The position numbers were made by a program, and so were the translations under genes. From contig NZ_CP107945.1 of NCBI RefSeq assembly GCF_036057275.1, forward strand, positions 7,750,001-7,814,000: DNA of 64,000 nucleotides, written 5' to 3'. Source of the DNA: Streptomyces sp. NBC_00390 (GTDB lineage Bacteria > Actinomycetota > Actinomycetes > Streptomycetales > Streptomycetaceae). This document shows positions 1 through 7,601 of the stretch, in pieces. The stretch's first letter is position 1; every line of letters begins with the position of its first letter. The notes under the pieces were generated by a model. The model was not told where the DNA came from. It saw nothing but the letters and a program-made list of their open reading frames with translations, and did not search any database.

Positions 1-126
1 GCCCGGCATCTGCCGCAGCGACTCGCCCGCCCGCTTCCCGCCTTCCGTGTCGCCGCAGAGTCGGCATCGGCCGACACTGGTGTTGACGCCCGAGCGTTTC
101 TGCAGCTCAGGCGTCTTCCTGGACAT
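1..126 (-). CDS. Partial unknown protein, N-terminal 42 residues, cut by left edge
   Basis: An open minus-strand frame starts at an ATG at 124-126 and runs off the left edge. An AGGAGG-like sequence lies about 13 bases upstream, near 140-145. The visible peptide begins MSRKTPELQKRSGVN and has a CRLCG pair of cysteines that could bind a metal, but no family is recognised. The gene is divergent from pstS, and the operator at 148-163 lies just behind its start, so it may share that control. That it is a real gene rests only on the RBS, the start and codon use. Confidence 0.4.
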   Translation of the reverse strand, partial: MSRKTPELQKRSGVNTSVGRCRLCGDTEGGKRAGESLRQMPG

Positions 127-147
127 CTTGAAACAAGATCCTCCTAT

Positions 148-163
148 ATAGATGAATGCCTAT
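148..163. promoter_or_regulatory. Candidate ArsR operator (ATAG-N8-CTAT) before pstS
   Basis: The sequence ATAGATGAATGCCTAT has ATAG/CTAT arms. The identical 16-mer occurs in inverted orientation at 5645-5660, between arsC1 and arsR1. An exact 16-bp match in two intergenic regions of one island points to a shared repressor site, most simply for the ArsR at 5762. Binding is inferred. Confidence 0.6.
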
Positions 164-164
164 A

Positions 165-204
165 GTTCATTGGCGAGCAGTCCTTCGTGCACCGCGTGTT
201 CACA
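165..204 (+). promoter_or_regulatory. Candidate PHO box (PhoP site) upstream of pstS
   Basis: Seven-base units recur exactly every 11 bases: GTTCATT (165), a degenerate unit (176), GTGCACC (187) and GTTCACA (198). This matches the known architecture of Streptomyces PhoP boxes, direct GTTCACC-type repeats of 11 bp. It lies directly beside the ArsR-type dyad and about 95 bases before the pstS start. Confidence 0.6.
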
Positions 205-296
205 TAGGCGAGCTTCGATCCAAGGGTCCGACGGAGCGCGTTGCGCCTTCATCCAGACGGCCGGGAATCCGGCACTTCACGAGGAACGAGAGTCAC

Positions 297-1274
297 GTGA
301 ACATTCCCACTTCGTTGCGCCGGGTCACGGCTCCCGTGGCCCTGACGGCCGCGGTGATGCTCGCTGCCAGCGCATGCGGCGGCGCCGACGCAGGCTCGCA
401 GGGTGGCGGTGGTGACAAGCTGTCCGGCACGATCAAGGTCGACGGCTCCAGCACGGTGGCGCCGCTGTCGACGGCGGCCGCCCAGCTCTTCCAGCAGCAG
501 AACGCCGACGTCAAGGTGACGGTCGGAACCTCCGGTACCGGGGGTGGCTTCGAGAAGTTCTGCAACGGCGAGACCGACATCTCCGACGCATCGCGTCCGA
601 TCAAGGACGAGGAGAAGGCTGCCTGCGAGAAGAAGGGCATCAAGTACGAGGAGTTCCAGGTCGCCAACGACGGTCTGTCCGTCGTGGTGAGCAAGGACAA
701 CGACTTCGCCGAGTGCCTCACGGTCGAGCAGCTGAAGAAGATCTGGGAGCCCGACTCCAAGGTCACCAGCTGGAAGCAGGTCGACCCCAAGTTCCCGGAC
801 GTGAAGCTGGAGCTCTTCGGCGCGGGCACCGACTCGGGCACGTTCGACTACTTCACTGACGCCATCAACGGTGAAGAGGGCGCCTCCCGCACCGACTACT
901 CGCCCAGCGAGGACGACAACGTCACCGTCCAGGGCGTCTCCGGCTCCAAGGGAGGCATGGGCTACTTCGGTCTCTCGTACTACGAGGAGAACAAGGACAA
1001 GCTCAAGGTCCTCAAGGTCGACGGCGGCGACGGCTGCGTCGAGCCCACCCAGCAGACCGTCCAGAACGGCTCCTACAAGCCGCTGTCCCGCCCGCTGTTC
1101 ATCTACCCCAAGGCCACCTCGCTGGAGAAGAAGGAAGTCGAGGCGTTCGTCGAGTACTACGTCGAGAACAACGCCGACATCGCCAAGAAGTCCCTCTTCG
1201 TTCCGCTCAACCCCCAGCAGGAGACCGAGCTGAAGAAGGACCTCGAGACGCTGCGGGAGCAGCACAAGTCATGA
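297..1274 (+). CDS. pstS: Phosphate ABC transporter substrate-binding lipoprotein PstS
   Basis: Periplasmic-type phosphate receptor of the Pst high-affinity importer, anchored outside the membrane. The GTG at 297 is chosen because GAGGAAC lies about 9 bases upstream and translation gives a lipoprotein signal with lipobox LAASAC (Cys about residue 27). The mature part opens with TIKVDGSSTVAPLS and carries the phosphate-contacting SGTGGG and TDSGTF loops typical of PstS. Length is about 325 residues, normal for the family. The stop overlaps the pstC start (ATGA), so pstSCAB is one operon. PHO-box and ArsR-type sites lie upstream. Confidence 0.95.
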   Translation: MNIPTSLRRVTAPVALTAAVMLAASACGGADAGSQGGGGDKLSGTIKVDGSSTVAPLSTAAAQLFQQQNADVKVTVGTSGTGGGFEKFCNGETDISDASRPIKDEEKAACEKKGIKYEEFQVANDGLSVVVSKDNDFAECLTVEQLKKIWEPDSKVTSWKQVDPKFPDVKLELFGAGTDSGTFDYFTDAINGEEGASRTDYSPSEDDNVTVQGVSGSKGGMGYFGLSYYEENKDKLKVLKVDGGDGCVEPTQQTVQNGSYKPLSRPLFIYPKATSLEKKEVEAFVEYYVENNADIAKKSLFVPLNPQQETELKKDLETLREQHKS

Positions 1275-2221
1275 CCTCCCGTGCATCCGGGCGGCGGGCC
1301 GCTTCGGGAAGCCCCGGCTTCCTGAAGCGGTCCCAGCCGCGCTATGGCGAGAAGCTCATCAAGGTGCTCCTGGTGGCCGCTTCCCTCGTCTCGGTGCTGA
1401 CCACCGTCGGCATCGTGGTCGCCCTGATCCCTCCGGCCGGCGAGTTCTTCTCCAAGGTGAGCTTCGGCGACTTCATCACCGGCACCAACTGGGCGCCGCT
1501 GTTCAAGCCGCCCCACTTCGGTGTCATTCCGCTGGTCACGGGCACCCTGATGGTCACGCTCATCGCCCTGCTCGTCGCCGTCCCGCTCGGCCTCGGCGCG
1601 GCCATCTATCTGAGCGAGTACGCCAACCACCGCGTACGCAGCTTCTTCAAGCCGATACTCGAAGTCCTCGCGGGCATTCCCACCGTGGTCTACGGCTTCT
1701 TCGCACTGAAGGCCATCACTCCGCTGCTGCAGGACATCTGGCCGGCTGGTGACGGACCGCAGGTCTTCAACGCGCTGTCCGCGGGCTTCGTCATGGGCAT
1801 CATGATCATCCCGACGATCGCCTCGCTCGCCGAGGACTCGATGAACGCCGTGCCGCGAGCCCTGCGCGACGGCGCGTTCGCTCTCGGCTCTTCGCGCATG
1901 CAGGTCTCGACCAGAGTCGTGTTCCCTGCTGCCCTGTCCGGCATCGTCGCCGCCATCGTGCTCGGCATCTCCCGCGCGCTGGGCGAGACCATGATCGTCG
2001 CCATCGCCGCCGGCGGTCGACCCAACCTGTCCTTCAACCCGCTCGAAGGCATGCAGACCATGACCGCGTTCATCGCGGCAGCCGGTATCGGCGACCTGCC
2101 CACCGGCTCCACCGGCTACCAGACGATCTTCGCCGTCGGCCTGCTGCTCTTCGTCCTCACCCTGGTGATGAACCTGATCAGCATCCGCCTGGTGCGCAAG
2201 TACCGCGAGGTGTACGAATGA
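1271..2221 (+). CDS. pstC: Phosphate ABC transporter permease PstC
   Basis: First membrane subunit of the phosphate importer, 316 residues. It has an N-terminal transmembrane segment near residues 30-55 and a further five or so helices. The binding-protein-dependent permease (EAA-type) loop, RALRDGAFALGSSRMQ followed by the RALGETM stretch, is visible around residues 195-240. It overlaps both pstS and pstA by four bases, implying translational coupling. PstC pairs with PstA to form the channel energised by PstB. Confidence 0.95.
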   Translation: MTSRASGRRAASGSPGFLKRSQPRYGEKLIKVLLVAASLVSVLTTVGIVVALIPPAGEFFSKVSFGDFITGTNWAPLFKPPHFGVIPLVTGTLMVTLIALLVAVPLGLGAAIYLSEYANHRVRSFFKPILEVLAGIPTVVYGFFALKAITPLLQDIWPAGDGPQVFNALSAGFVMGIMIIPTIASLAEDSMNAVPRALRDGAFALGSSRMQVSTRVVFPAALSGIVAAIVLGISRALGETMIVAIAAGGRPNLSFNPLEGMQTMTAFIAAAGIGDLPTGSTGYQTIFAVGLLLFVLTLVMNLISIRLVRKYREVYE

Positions 2222-3120
2222 GCACCGACACCCTCAGCCCGATGGACGCCCCCGAGCTGCCGCGGCTCAAGGGACGCGGCACCCCGCTGCGCGAGCGGTT
2301 CTTCCAGCTCAGCCTCTGGGCGTCCCTGGCCATCGGCGTAGTGTTCCTCGCCGGCCTGCTCATCTACGTCATCGTCGAGGGATGGCCCCGCCTGGATCCG
2401 CGGATCTGGACCAACTTCCCCGACATCATCGACCCCTCGAACGCCGGCGCCCAGTCGGCAATCATGGGCACGATCTGGGTCATCACCTTCACCGCTCTCT
2501 ACTGCCTGCCCACCGGCGTCCTCACCGCGATCTACCTCGAGGAGTACGCCGACCCGAACAGGTGGTGGAACCGCGCGATCGAGATCAACATCCAGAACCT
2601 GGCGGCGGTCCCCTCGATCGTCTACGGCATCCTGGGCCTGGGGGTGATCTCACGCGGTCTGGGCTTCGGCCAGACGGTGCTGACCGCCTCTCTGACACTG
2701 TCGCTACTCGTGCTGCCCGTGGTGATCATCTCGTCCCGGGAGGCCATCCGTGCCGTACCGCAGTCGATTCGGCAGGCATCGCTGGCGCTGGGCGCCACTC
2801 AGTGGCAGACCATCTGGCGCCAGGTGCTCCCGGCAGCCGTGCCCGGCATGGCGACCGGATCGATCCTTGCTCTGTCGCGAGCGATCGGTGAGGCCGCGCC
2901 GCTGCTGCTGCTCGGCGGGCTGACCTTCATCACGTTCAACCCGACCGGGGTCCAGAGTCAGTTCACCGTTCTGCCGATCCAGATCTTCAACTGGATCAGC
3001 CAGTCACGCGCAGAATTCACCGCCCTGGCCTCCGCCGCGATCGTGATCCTGCTCGTGATCCTGCTGGCGATGAACTCGCTCGCGATCTGGCTGCGCAACC
3101 ACTTCTCCCGTCGCTGGTGA
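2218..3120 (+). CDS. pstA: Phosphate ABC transporter permease PstA
   Basis: Second membrane subunit of the phosphate importer, 300 residues with about six transmembrane helices. The permease loop SIRQASLALGATQWQTIW and the following ALSRAIGEAAPLL segment are characteristic of PstA. It starts inside the pstC stop (ATGA) and its own stop overlaps the pstB GTG start, so it lies in the middle of a tightly coupled operon. No unusual residues were noted. Confidence 0.95.
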   Translation: MSTDTLSPMDAPELPRLKGRGTPLRERFFQLSLWASLAIGVVFLAGLLIYVIVEGWPRLDPRIWTNFPDIIDPSNAGAQSAIMGTIWVITFTALYCLPTGVLTAIYLEEYADPNRWWNRAIEINIQNLAAVPSIVYGILGLGVISRGLGFGQTVLTASLTLSLLVLPVVIISSREAIRAVPQSIRQASLALGATQWQTIWRQVLPAAVPGMATGSILALSRAIGEAAPLLLLGGLTFITFNPTGVQSQFTVLPIQIFNWISQSRAEFTALASAAIVILLVILLAMNSLAIWLRNHFSRRW

Positions 3121-4031
3121 ACGCAGTGACCCCCAAGACCGAACCCTCCGAACCGACCGCTGACTCTGTGCAGGAGACCGCCATGACCCCTCCCTCCGAC
3201 GCCGCCGGCGGAACGAGGACTCCCGACGTCTCCTTCCGTGCCGCCCCTCCGCTGGCATCCCCGGTCTTCGAGATCGGTGGTCTGTCGGTCTTCTACGGCG
3301 ACCACGAGGCCGTACGCGACGTCAACATGAACATCGGCCACCGCCAGATCACCGCGATGATCGGGCCGTCAGGCTGCGGCAAGTCCACCGTGCTGCGCTG
3401 CTTCAACCGCATGAACGACCTGGTGCCCACTGCCCGCGTCGTGGGCAAGGTCCGCTACCACAACGAAGACCTCTACGGCCGCGAGGTCGACCCGATCGAG
3501 GTCCGGCGCCGCATCGGCATGGTCTTCCAGAAGCCCAACCCGTTCCCGAAGTCGATCTACGACAACATCGCGTACGGCCCCCGAGTTGGTGGCTTCAAGG
3601 GCAACCTGGACGACCTCGTCGAGGAAACGCTGACGCACGCGGCCCTGTGGGACGAGGTGAAGGACAAGCTCAAGACCTCCGCGCTCGCGCTGTCGGGTGG
3701 TCAGCAGCAGCGCCTGTGCATCGCCCGCACCATCGCGGTCAAGCCCGAGGTGATCCTCATGGACGAGCCTTGCTCGGCCCTGGACCCGATCGCCACCGCG
3801 AAGATCGAGGACCTGATGGAGCACCTGTCCCAGGAGTTCACGATCATCGTCGTCACGCACAACATGCAGCAGGCAGCCCGCGTGTCCCACCGCACCGCCT
3901 TCTTCACCGCCGATGTCGACGACAAGGGCGAACGGCACGGCCGCCTCGTCGAGTACGACGAGACCTCACTCATCTTCAGCAACCCCTCGGACCAGCGCAC
4001 CGAGGACTACATCTCCGGTCGCTTCGGCTGA
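3117..4031 (+). CDS. pstB: Phosphate ABC transporter ATP-binding protein PstB
   Basis: Cytoplasmic ATPase of the Pst importer. Walker A GPSGCGKST is near residues 83-91; the signature LSGGQQQR, Walker B VILMDEP and switch histidine VTHN follow in order. The overlapping GTG at 3117 gives 304 residues with a Ser/Pro/Thr-rich N-terminal extension of about 45 residues beyond typical PstB (about 258). The ATG at 3183 is an alternative start that would remove 22 residues of it. It is the last structural gene of pstSCAB. Confidence 0.95.
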   Translation: MNAVTPKTEPSEPTADSVQETAMTPPSDAAGGTRTPDVSFRAAPPLASPVFEIGGLSVFYGDHEAVRDVNMNIGHRQITAMIGPSGCGKSTVLRCFNRMNDLVPTARVVGKVRYHNEDLYGREVDPIEVRRRIGMVFQKPNPFPKSIYDNIAYGPRVGGFKGNLDDLVEETLTHAALWDEVKDKLKTSALALSGGQQQRLCIARTIAVKPEVILMDEPCSALDPIATAKIEDLMEHLSQEFTIIVVTHNMQQAARVSHRTAFFTADVDDKGERHGRLVEYDETSLIFSNPSDQRTEDYISGRFG

Positions 4032-4087
4032 CCGGAACCGTCCGACGACCGCCGCCCTTTGCGCCTTCACGTAGGGGAGTACACCGG

Positions 4088-4870
4088 GTGACACCCGAGG
4101 CACGCCGCCCGCCGTCGAGTGCAGTCCAGCACAGCGCCGGCGAGCCAGAAGTGATCCACGCGCCTGACCTGCTGCTGGCCGAACCCGACAGCACGCTGGC
4201 CAAGCATCTGGTCGCGCGCTGCTCTGCTGCGGGCGTGACCGCAATCGTCTGCCACGACGGTGCGGAAGCCCTGCTGCAGGTCGGGGCCCATCACCCCCGA
4301 GTGGTCCTTCTGGGCGCGCCCCTTCCGGTGGTCGGTGCCGCCCAGGTCACCGCGCTGATCGCCAAACTGCATCCCGTGCCGGTGATCGTGGGCGCCGGCA
4401 GTGACGGGGCGGCCGAGGCGACCGCGGCCATCGAAGCGGGAGCCGTGGCATTCGTGGCACGTCCGTACCGGGCCGAGGAAATCCTGCCGATTCTCACAGT
4501 CGGCCGCCCTGCGGGCGAAGGGCCGGCCGACCCACTCGTGGTCGGTGACATCGAGCTCGATCCGGCCGGTCTTCATGTCTACGTACGCGGACGCCCCGTG
4601 CAATTGCCGGTGCGTGAATTCATGCTGCTCCGGTACCTCATGGAGCACGCCAACCGGGTTGTCTCCCGAAGCGAACTCACCCAGGCCCTCTGGGGGACCG
4701 AGCGCCTGGACAGCAACACCCTCACCGTCCACGTGCGTCGGATCCGCAACAAGCTTCGGGAAGTACCGAGCAGCTGCTGCACCATCGACGCGATCCGTGG
4801 CATGGGGTACCGCCTGGAATGCAAGCCGCGACCGTGCAGGGATCTGCCCGTCGACCCGGCTCCCCTGTGA
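4088..4870 (+). CDS. OmpR/PhoB-type winged-helix regulator with degenerate receiver
   Basis: A 260-residue protein with a receiver-like domain (about residues 27-140) and a C-terminal OmpR-type winged helix (about 155-250, ending in the DAIRGMGYRLE hairpin). The position of the phospho-accepting Asp reads LLGAP, with Gly about residue 76. The acidic pocket is reduced to AEPD, and the conserved Lys near the end of the receiver is Arg in FVARPY. It therefore probably does not use ordinary Asp phosphorylation. The GTG at 4088 is supported by GGGGAG nine bases upstream. It follows pstB by 56 bases, with no histidine kinase beside it, and may be the local regulator of the pst/ars genes. Confidence 0.85.
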   Translation: MTPEARRPPSSAVQHSAGEPEVIHAPDLLLAEPDSTLAKHLVARCSAAGVTAIVCHDGAEALLQVGAHHPRVVLLGAPLPVVGAAQVTALIAKLHPVPVIVGAGSDGAAEATAAIEAGAVAFVARPYRAEEILPILTVGRPAGEGPADPLVVGDIELDPAGLHVYVRGRPVQLPVREFMLLRYLMEHANRVVSRSELTQALWGTERLDSNTLTVHVRRIRNKLREVPSSCCTIDAIRGMGYRLECKPRPCRDLPVDPAPL

Positions 4871-4912
4871 TCCTCGGTCCGTGCACCGAGCCGTGAGGCC
4901 GCCGCGTTGATT

Positions 4913-4936
4913 GCTGCCTGACCCGCCTCAGGCAGC
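4913..4936. terminator. Short hairpin between convergent regulator gene and arsC1
   Basis: A perfect 9-bp stem, GCTGCCTGA against TCAGGCAGC with a 6-base loop, lies between two convergent genes and overlaps the arsC1 stop codon. It could terminate both. There is no clear T tract. Confidence 0.5.
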
Positions 4937-5596
4937 CGACCGCTCCTCGACCAATTCCTGCACCAGGTCACTGATACGTCCGGCCAACGTGTCGCGAACC
5001 GCGCGAGCACTCTCCAGATCCAGGCCGGACAGATCCGGTATTTCCCAGTTCAGATACCGGCGGCCGGGCAGCACTGGACAGGCGTCACCGCAGCCGAGTG
5101 TGACGACGACGTCGGCGGCCGCCACGACTTCGGGAGTGATGGGCTTCGGGAACTCGGCCCCCACATCCAGTCCTTGCTCGGACAGCAGGGTCCGCACGAT
5201 GGGTGAGATGCCGACTCCGGGCGCGGATCCCGCTGAGCGCACCGACACCGCAGTTGCTGCCCGTCGGCGCATCAGGGCCGCGGCGAGCTGAGACCGGCCG
5301 GCGTTCTCGGTGCAGACGAACAGCACCTCCGGGACGGGCTTCGCGCTCAGCCCGGATGCCTTGGCCAGAGCTCCCAGCCTCTGGTCGGCGAAGCGTTCGA
5401 TCAGAACGGGGACGTGCATACCCACCCGCGAGCGGCATCTCAGCAGCAGCATGCAGTCGTCCACATATTCCTCGACGGTCTGCCGGGAGAACGCGTGCCC
5501 GTACCGTGCGCACAGGCGCGCGGTGATGCGCTCGACCACCGCGCTGGTGTCTCGCAGTGGCGGCGTTGCCGGACCCAGTGCACCGTGCTCGTCCAT
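4928..5596 (-). CDS. arsC: Arsenate reductase, LMW-PTP type, with N-terminal helical domain
   Basis: Reduces arsenate to arsenite in the cytoplasm. The catalytic P-loop CTENAGR (Cys95-Arg101) defines the low-molecular-weight phosphatase fold. Two further cysteines in GCGDACP (169 and 173) suit the disulfide cascade of thioredoxin-coupled ArsC, in line with the trx/trxB genes nearby. Residues 1 to about 80 form an extra N-terminal domain, probably the three-helix bundle found on some actinobacterial arsenate reductases; it makes this protein much longer than arsC2 (222 against about 137 residues). The gene is divergent from arsR1, and its promoter carries an ArsR-type dyad and a PHO box. Confidence 0.92.
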   Translation of the reverse strand: MDEHGALGPATPPLRDTSAVVERITARLCARYGHAFSRQTVEEYVDDCMLLLRCRSRVGMHVPVLIERFADQRLGALAKASGLSAKPVPEVLFVCTENAGRSQLAAALMRRRAATAVSVRSAGSAPGVGISPIVRTLLSEQGLDVGAEFPKPITPEVVAAADVVVTLGCGDACPVLPGRRYLNWEIPDLSGLDLESARAVRDTLAGRISDLVQELVEERSAA

Positions 5597-5644
5597 GAGG
5601 CGCCCTTTCGATGGCCGAGTTTCTCACCGCCCCCACCTCGAATC

Positions 5645-5660
5645 ATAGGCATTCATCTAT
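5645..5660. promoter_or_regulatory. Candidate ArsR operator before arsC1
   Basis: This is the reverse complement of the 16-mer at 148-163, identical over all 16 bases with ATAG/CTAT arms. It sits about 50 bases upstream of the arsC1 start. Diverged copies follow toward arsR1 at 5726-5743 (13 of 18 positions like the pstS site) and 5758-5769 (ATAG-N4-CTAT, overlapping the arsR1 start). Confidence 0.6.
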
Positions 5661-5671
5661 TTTCTGCCTAG

Positions 5672-5700
5672 GCTCAAAGAAGAGTGAACCCTTGGTGAAC
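5672..5700 (-). promoter_or_regulatory. Candidate PHO box directed toward arsC1
   Basis: On the minus strand the units GTTCACC (5700-5694) and GTTCACT (5689-5683) are exactly 11 bases apart; a poor third unit follows at 5678-5672. Two near-perfect PhoP half units lie about 85 bases upstream of arsC1, on the far side of the ArsR-type dyad. Confidence 0.6.
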
Positions 5701-5761
5701 AACAGGCCGCTCGCCTCCTCGAACACCAGGTGCATGCCTGTAGCGCCGTTATGGTGAATAG

Positions 5762-6130
5762 ATGGCTATCACTACATACGGCGCGGCGGAGACGGCGGTG
5801 GAAGCGACCGAGACGTGCACTCCGGGGCTCTCCTGCCTGCTCATCGACCGCGAGGAGGCCGAGCGGCTCGCCGTCATGCTGAAGGCCATCGCCGACCCCA
5901 CGCGGTTGCAGTTGCTCAGGCTCATCGAGCGGGCACCGGCCGGTGAGGCATGCGTGTGCGACCTCACCGACTGCCTCGGCCTTCGGCAGCCGACCGTCAG
6001 TCACCATCTCAAGCTCATGACCGAGGCAGGACTGCTCGACCGCGAGCGCCGCGGGACCTGGGTCTGGTACTCCGTGAACGTCGAGGGGCTTCGCAGGGTC
6101 CGGGACATACTCGACCCCACAAGCGGCTGA
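5762..6130 (+). CDS. arsR: ArsR/SmtB-family metalloregulator (arsR1)
   Basis: A 122-residue winged-helix repressor expected to leave DNA when it binds As(III). The family core is clear: DPTRLQLLRLI, then the metal-site helix with ACVCDL, then the recognition helix QPTVSHHLKLM and the wing RRGTWVWYSV. The Cys-x-Cys lies at the classical ArsR sensing position. It is divergent from arsC1. The 16-bp dyad upstream, and near-copies over its own start, fit autoregulation plus control of arsC1 and pstS. A strong hairpin follows its stop. Confidence 0.93.
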   Translation: MAITTYGAAETAVEATETCTPGLSCLLIDREEAERLAVMLKAIADPTRLQLLRLIERAPAGEACVCDLTDCLGLRQPTVSHHLKLMTEAGLLDRERRGTWVWYSVNVEGLRRVRDILDPTSG

Positions 6131-6145
6131 CCGTTGCGGTAACCG

Positions 6146-6178
6146 GGCCCGCCCCCTCTGGAAGAGAGGGGGCGGGCC
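6146..6178. terminator. Strong GC hairpin after arsR1
   Basis: A 14-bp stem (6146-6159 with 6165-6178) encloses the five-base loop GGAAG, 15 bases after the arsR1 stop and before the oppositely oriented trx gene. It is probably a bidirectional factor-independent-like terminator, although no T tract follows. Confidence 0.8.
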
Positions 6179-6268
6179 TGTGCCGTGCGGTGGCACCGTC
6201 ATGCATCACCGCAGGCGGTCCGTTCTTCAGCGGGACTGCGGCATCGGCAGCCCCGCCGCAGTGGACTG

Positions 6269-6592
6269 TCAGCCCAGAATGCCGTCGAGTTCGCGCTCGA
6301 TGGCTGCCTTCGGCTTGGCGCCGACGATGCTCTTGGTGACCTCGCCGCCGACGTAGAGGTTCATCGTCGGAATGGACATCACGCCGTACTTGGCGGCGGT
6401 CTCCGGGTTCTCGTCGATGTTGAGCTTGACGATCTCGATCTTGTCGCCGTGCTCCTCGGCGATCTTCACCAGTGACGGTGCGAGCTGTCGGCACGGGCCG
6501 CACCAGGCTGCCCAGAAGTCGACGAGTACCGGCTTGTCGCTGGTGAGGACGTCCGACTCGAAGGAGTCGTCCGTCACGCTCTTGAGGGCCAT
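6269..6592 (-). CDS. trxA: Thioredoxin
   Basis: A 107-residue thioredoxin with the active site WCGPC (Cys31, Cys34) and the cis-proline loop SIPTM. It reduces the disulfide formed in thioredoxin-coupled ArsC during arsenate reduction. The ATG at 6592 is fixed by AAGGAGGAGG just upstream. It is the last gene of the minus-strand operon arsC2-trxB-trx, 22 bases after trxB. With its own reductase it forms a complete electron path for arsenate reduction (inferred). Confidence 0.95.
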   Translation of the reverse strand: MALKSVTDDSFESDVLTSDKPVLVDFWAAWCGPCRQLAPSLVKIAEEHGDKIEIVKLNIDENPETAAKYGVMSIPTMNLYVGGEVTKSIVGAKPKAAIERELDGILG

Positions 6593-6614
6593 GATTGCCT
6601 CCTCCTTCAGGTGG

Positions 6615-7601
6615 TCAGACGGTGGCCGAGGCCATTTCCGGCTGCCCGGGCCTGTCGTGCGCGAGTGCGGCAAGGTACCGCTCGGCGTCCAGGGCCGCGG
6701 CGCAGCCACTGCCGGCGGCGGTGATGGCCTGCCGGTAGGTGTGGTCGACGACGTCGCCGGCGGCGAAGACGCCCGGGATGTTCGTTCGGGTGGAGGGCGC
6801 TTCGACCTTCAGGTAGCCCTCGGCGTCCAGCTCCAGCTGGCCCTTGAACAGTTCGGTGCGCGGATCGTGGCCGATGGCGATGAACAGGCCGGTCGCATTC
6901 AGGTCCCGGGTCCTGCCGGTGAACGTGTCGCGCAGGACCAGACCGGAGAGCATCCCGCCCTCCTCCTTGATCTCAGCGATCTCGCTGTCGAAGGCGAAGG
7001 AGATCTTGTCGTCGGCGAAGGCGCGGTTCTGCATCACCTGCGAGGCGCGCAGCGCGCTGCGGCGGTGGACGACGGTGACCGACTTGGCGAAACGGGTGAG
7101 GAAGGTGGCCTCTTCCATCGCGGTGTCCCCGCCACCGACCACCACGATGTCGCGGTCACGGAAGAAGAACCCGTCACAGGTCGCGCACCAGGAGACCCCG
7201 CGGCCCGACAGCTCTTCCTCGAGCGGCAGGCCGAGCTTGCGGTAGCCGGAGCCCGTGGCCACGACGACGGCCTTGGCCCGGTGGACCGTACCGGCGGAGT
7301 CGGTGACTTCCTTGATCCCGCCGGTCAGGTCGACGGAGACGACGTCGTCCTCGACGATCTCCGCGCCGAACCTCTCGGCCTGGGCCCGCATGTTCTCCAT
7401 GAGGACCGGTCCGTCGACGCCGTCGGGAAAGCCGGGGAAGTTCTCGACTTCGGTGGTCGTGGTCAGCGAACCGCCGACGAAGACCGCCCCGCCGAAGACG
7501 AGGGGCTTCAGCTGCGCCCGGGCGGTGTAGAGGGCGGCGGTGTATCCGGCGGGGCCGGAGCCGATGACGATGACCTCGCGTATGTCGGCCCCTGCGCTCA
7601 T
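6615..7601 (-). CDS. trxB: Thioredoxin-disulfide reductase
   Basis: A 328-residue FAD/NADPH flavoprotein that passes electrons from NADPH to thioredoxin. It shows the N-terminal FAD motif GSGPAGYTAA, the redox pair CATC (Cys139, Cys142) in SWCATCDGFFF, the NADPH-binding VVGGGDTAMEEA and the C-terminal FAAGDV motif. Its start overlaps the arsC2 stop by four bases, so arsC2, trxB and trx are translated as a unit. Genes of this kind in Streptomyces ars clusters have been called arsT. Confidence 0.95.
   Translation of the reverse strand: MSAGADIREVIVIGSGPAGYTAALYTARAQLKPLVFGGAVFVGGSLTTTTEVENFPGFPDGVDGPVLMENMRAQAERFGAEIVEDDVVSVDLTGGIKEVTDSAGTVHRAKAVVVATGSGYRKLGLPLEEELSGRGVSWCATCDGFFFRDRDIVVVGGGDTAMEEATFLTRFAKSVTVVHRRSALRASQVMQNRAFADDKISFAFDSEIAEIKEEGGMLSGLVLRDTFTGRTRDLNATGLFIAIGHDPRTELFKGQLELDAEGYLKVEAPSTRTNIPGVFAAGDVVDHTYRQAITAAGSGCAAALDAERYLAALAHDRPGQPEMASATV

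Noticed and set aside
249..1265. Long minus-strand open frame across pstS
   Set aside because: It is the antisense shadow of pstS in high-GC DNA; the translation is low-complexity Leu/Val/Arg-rich and has no family features.
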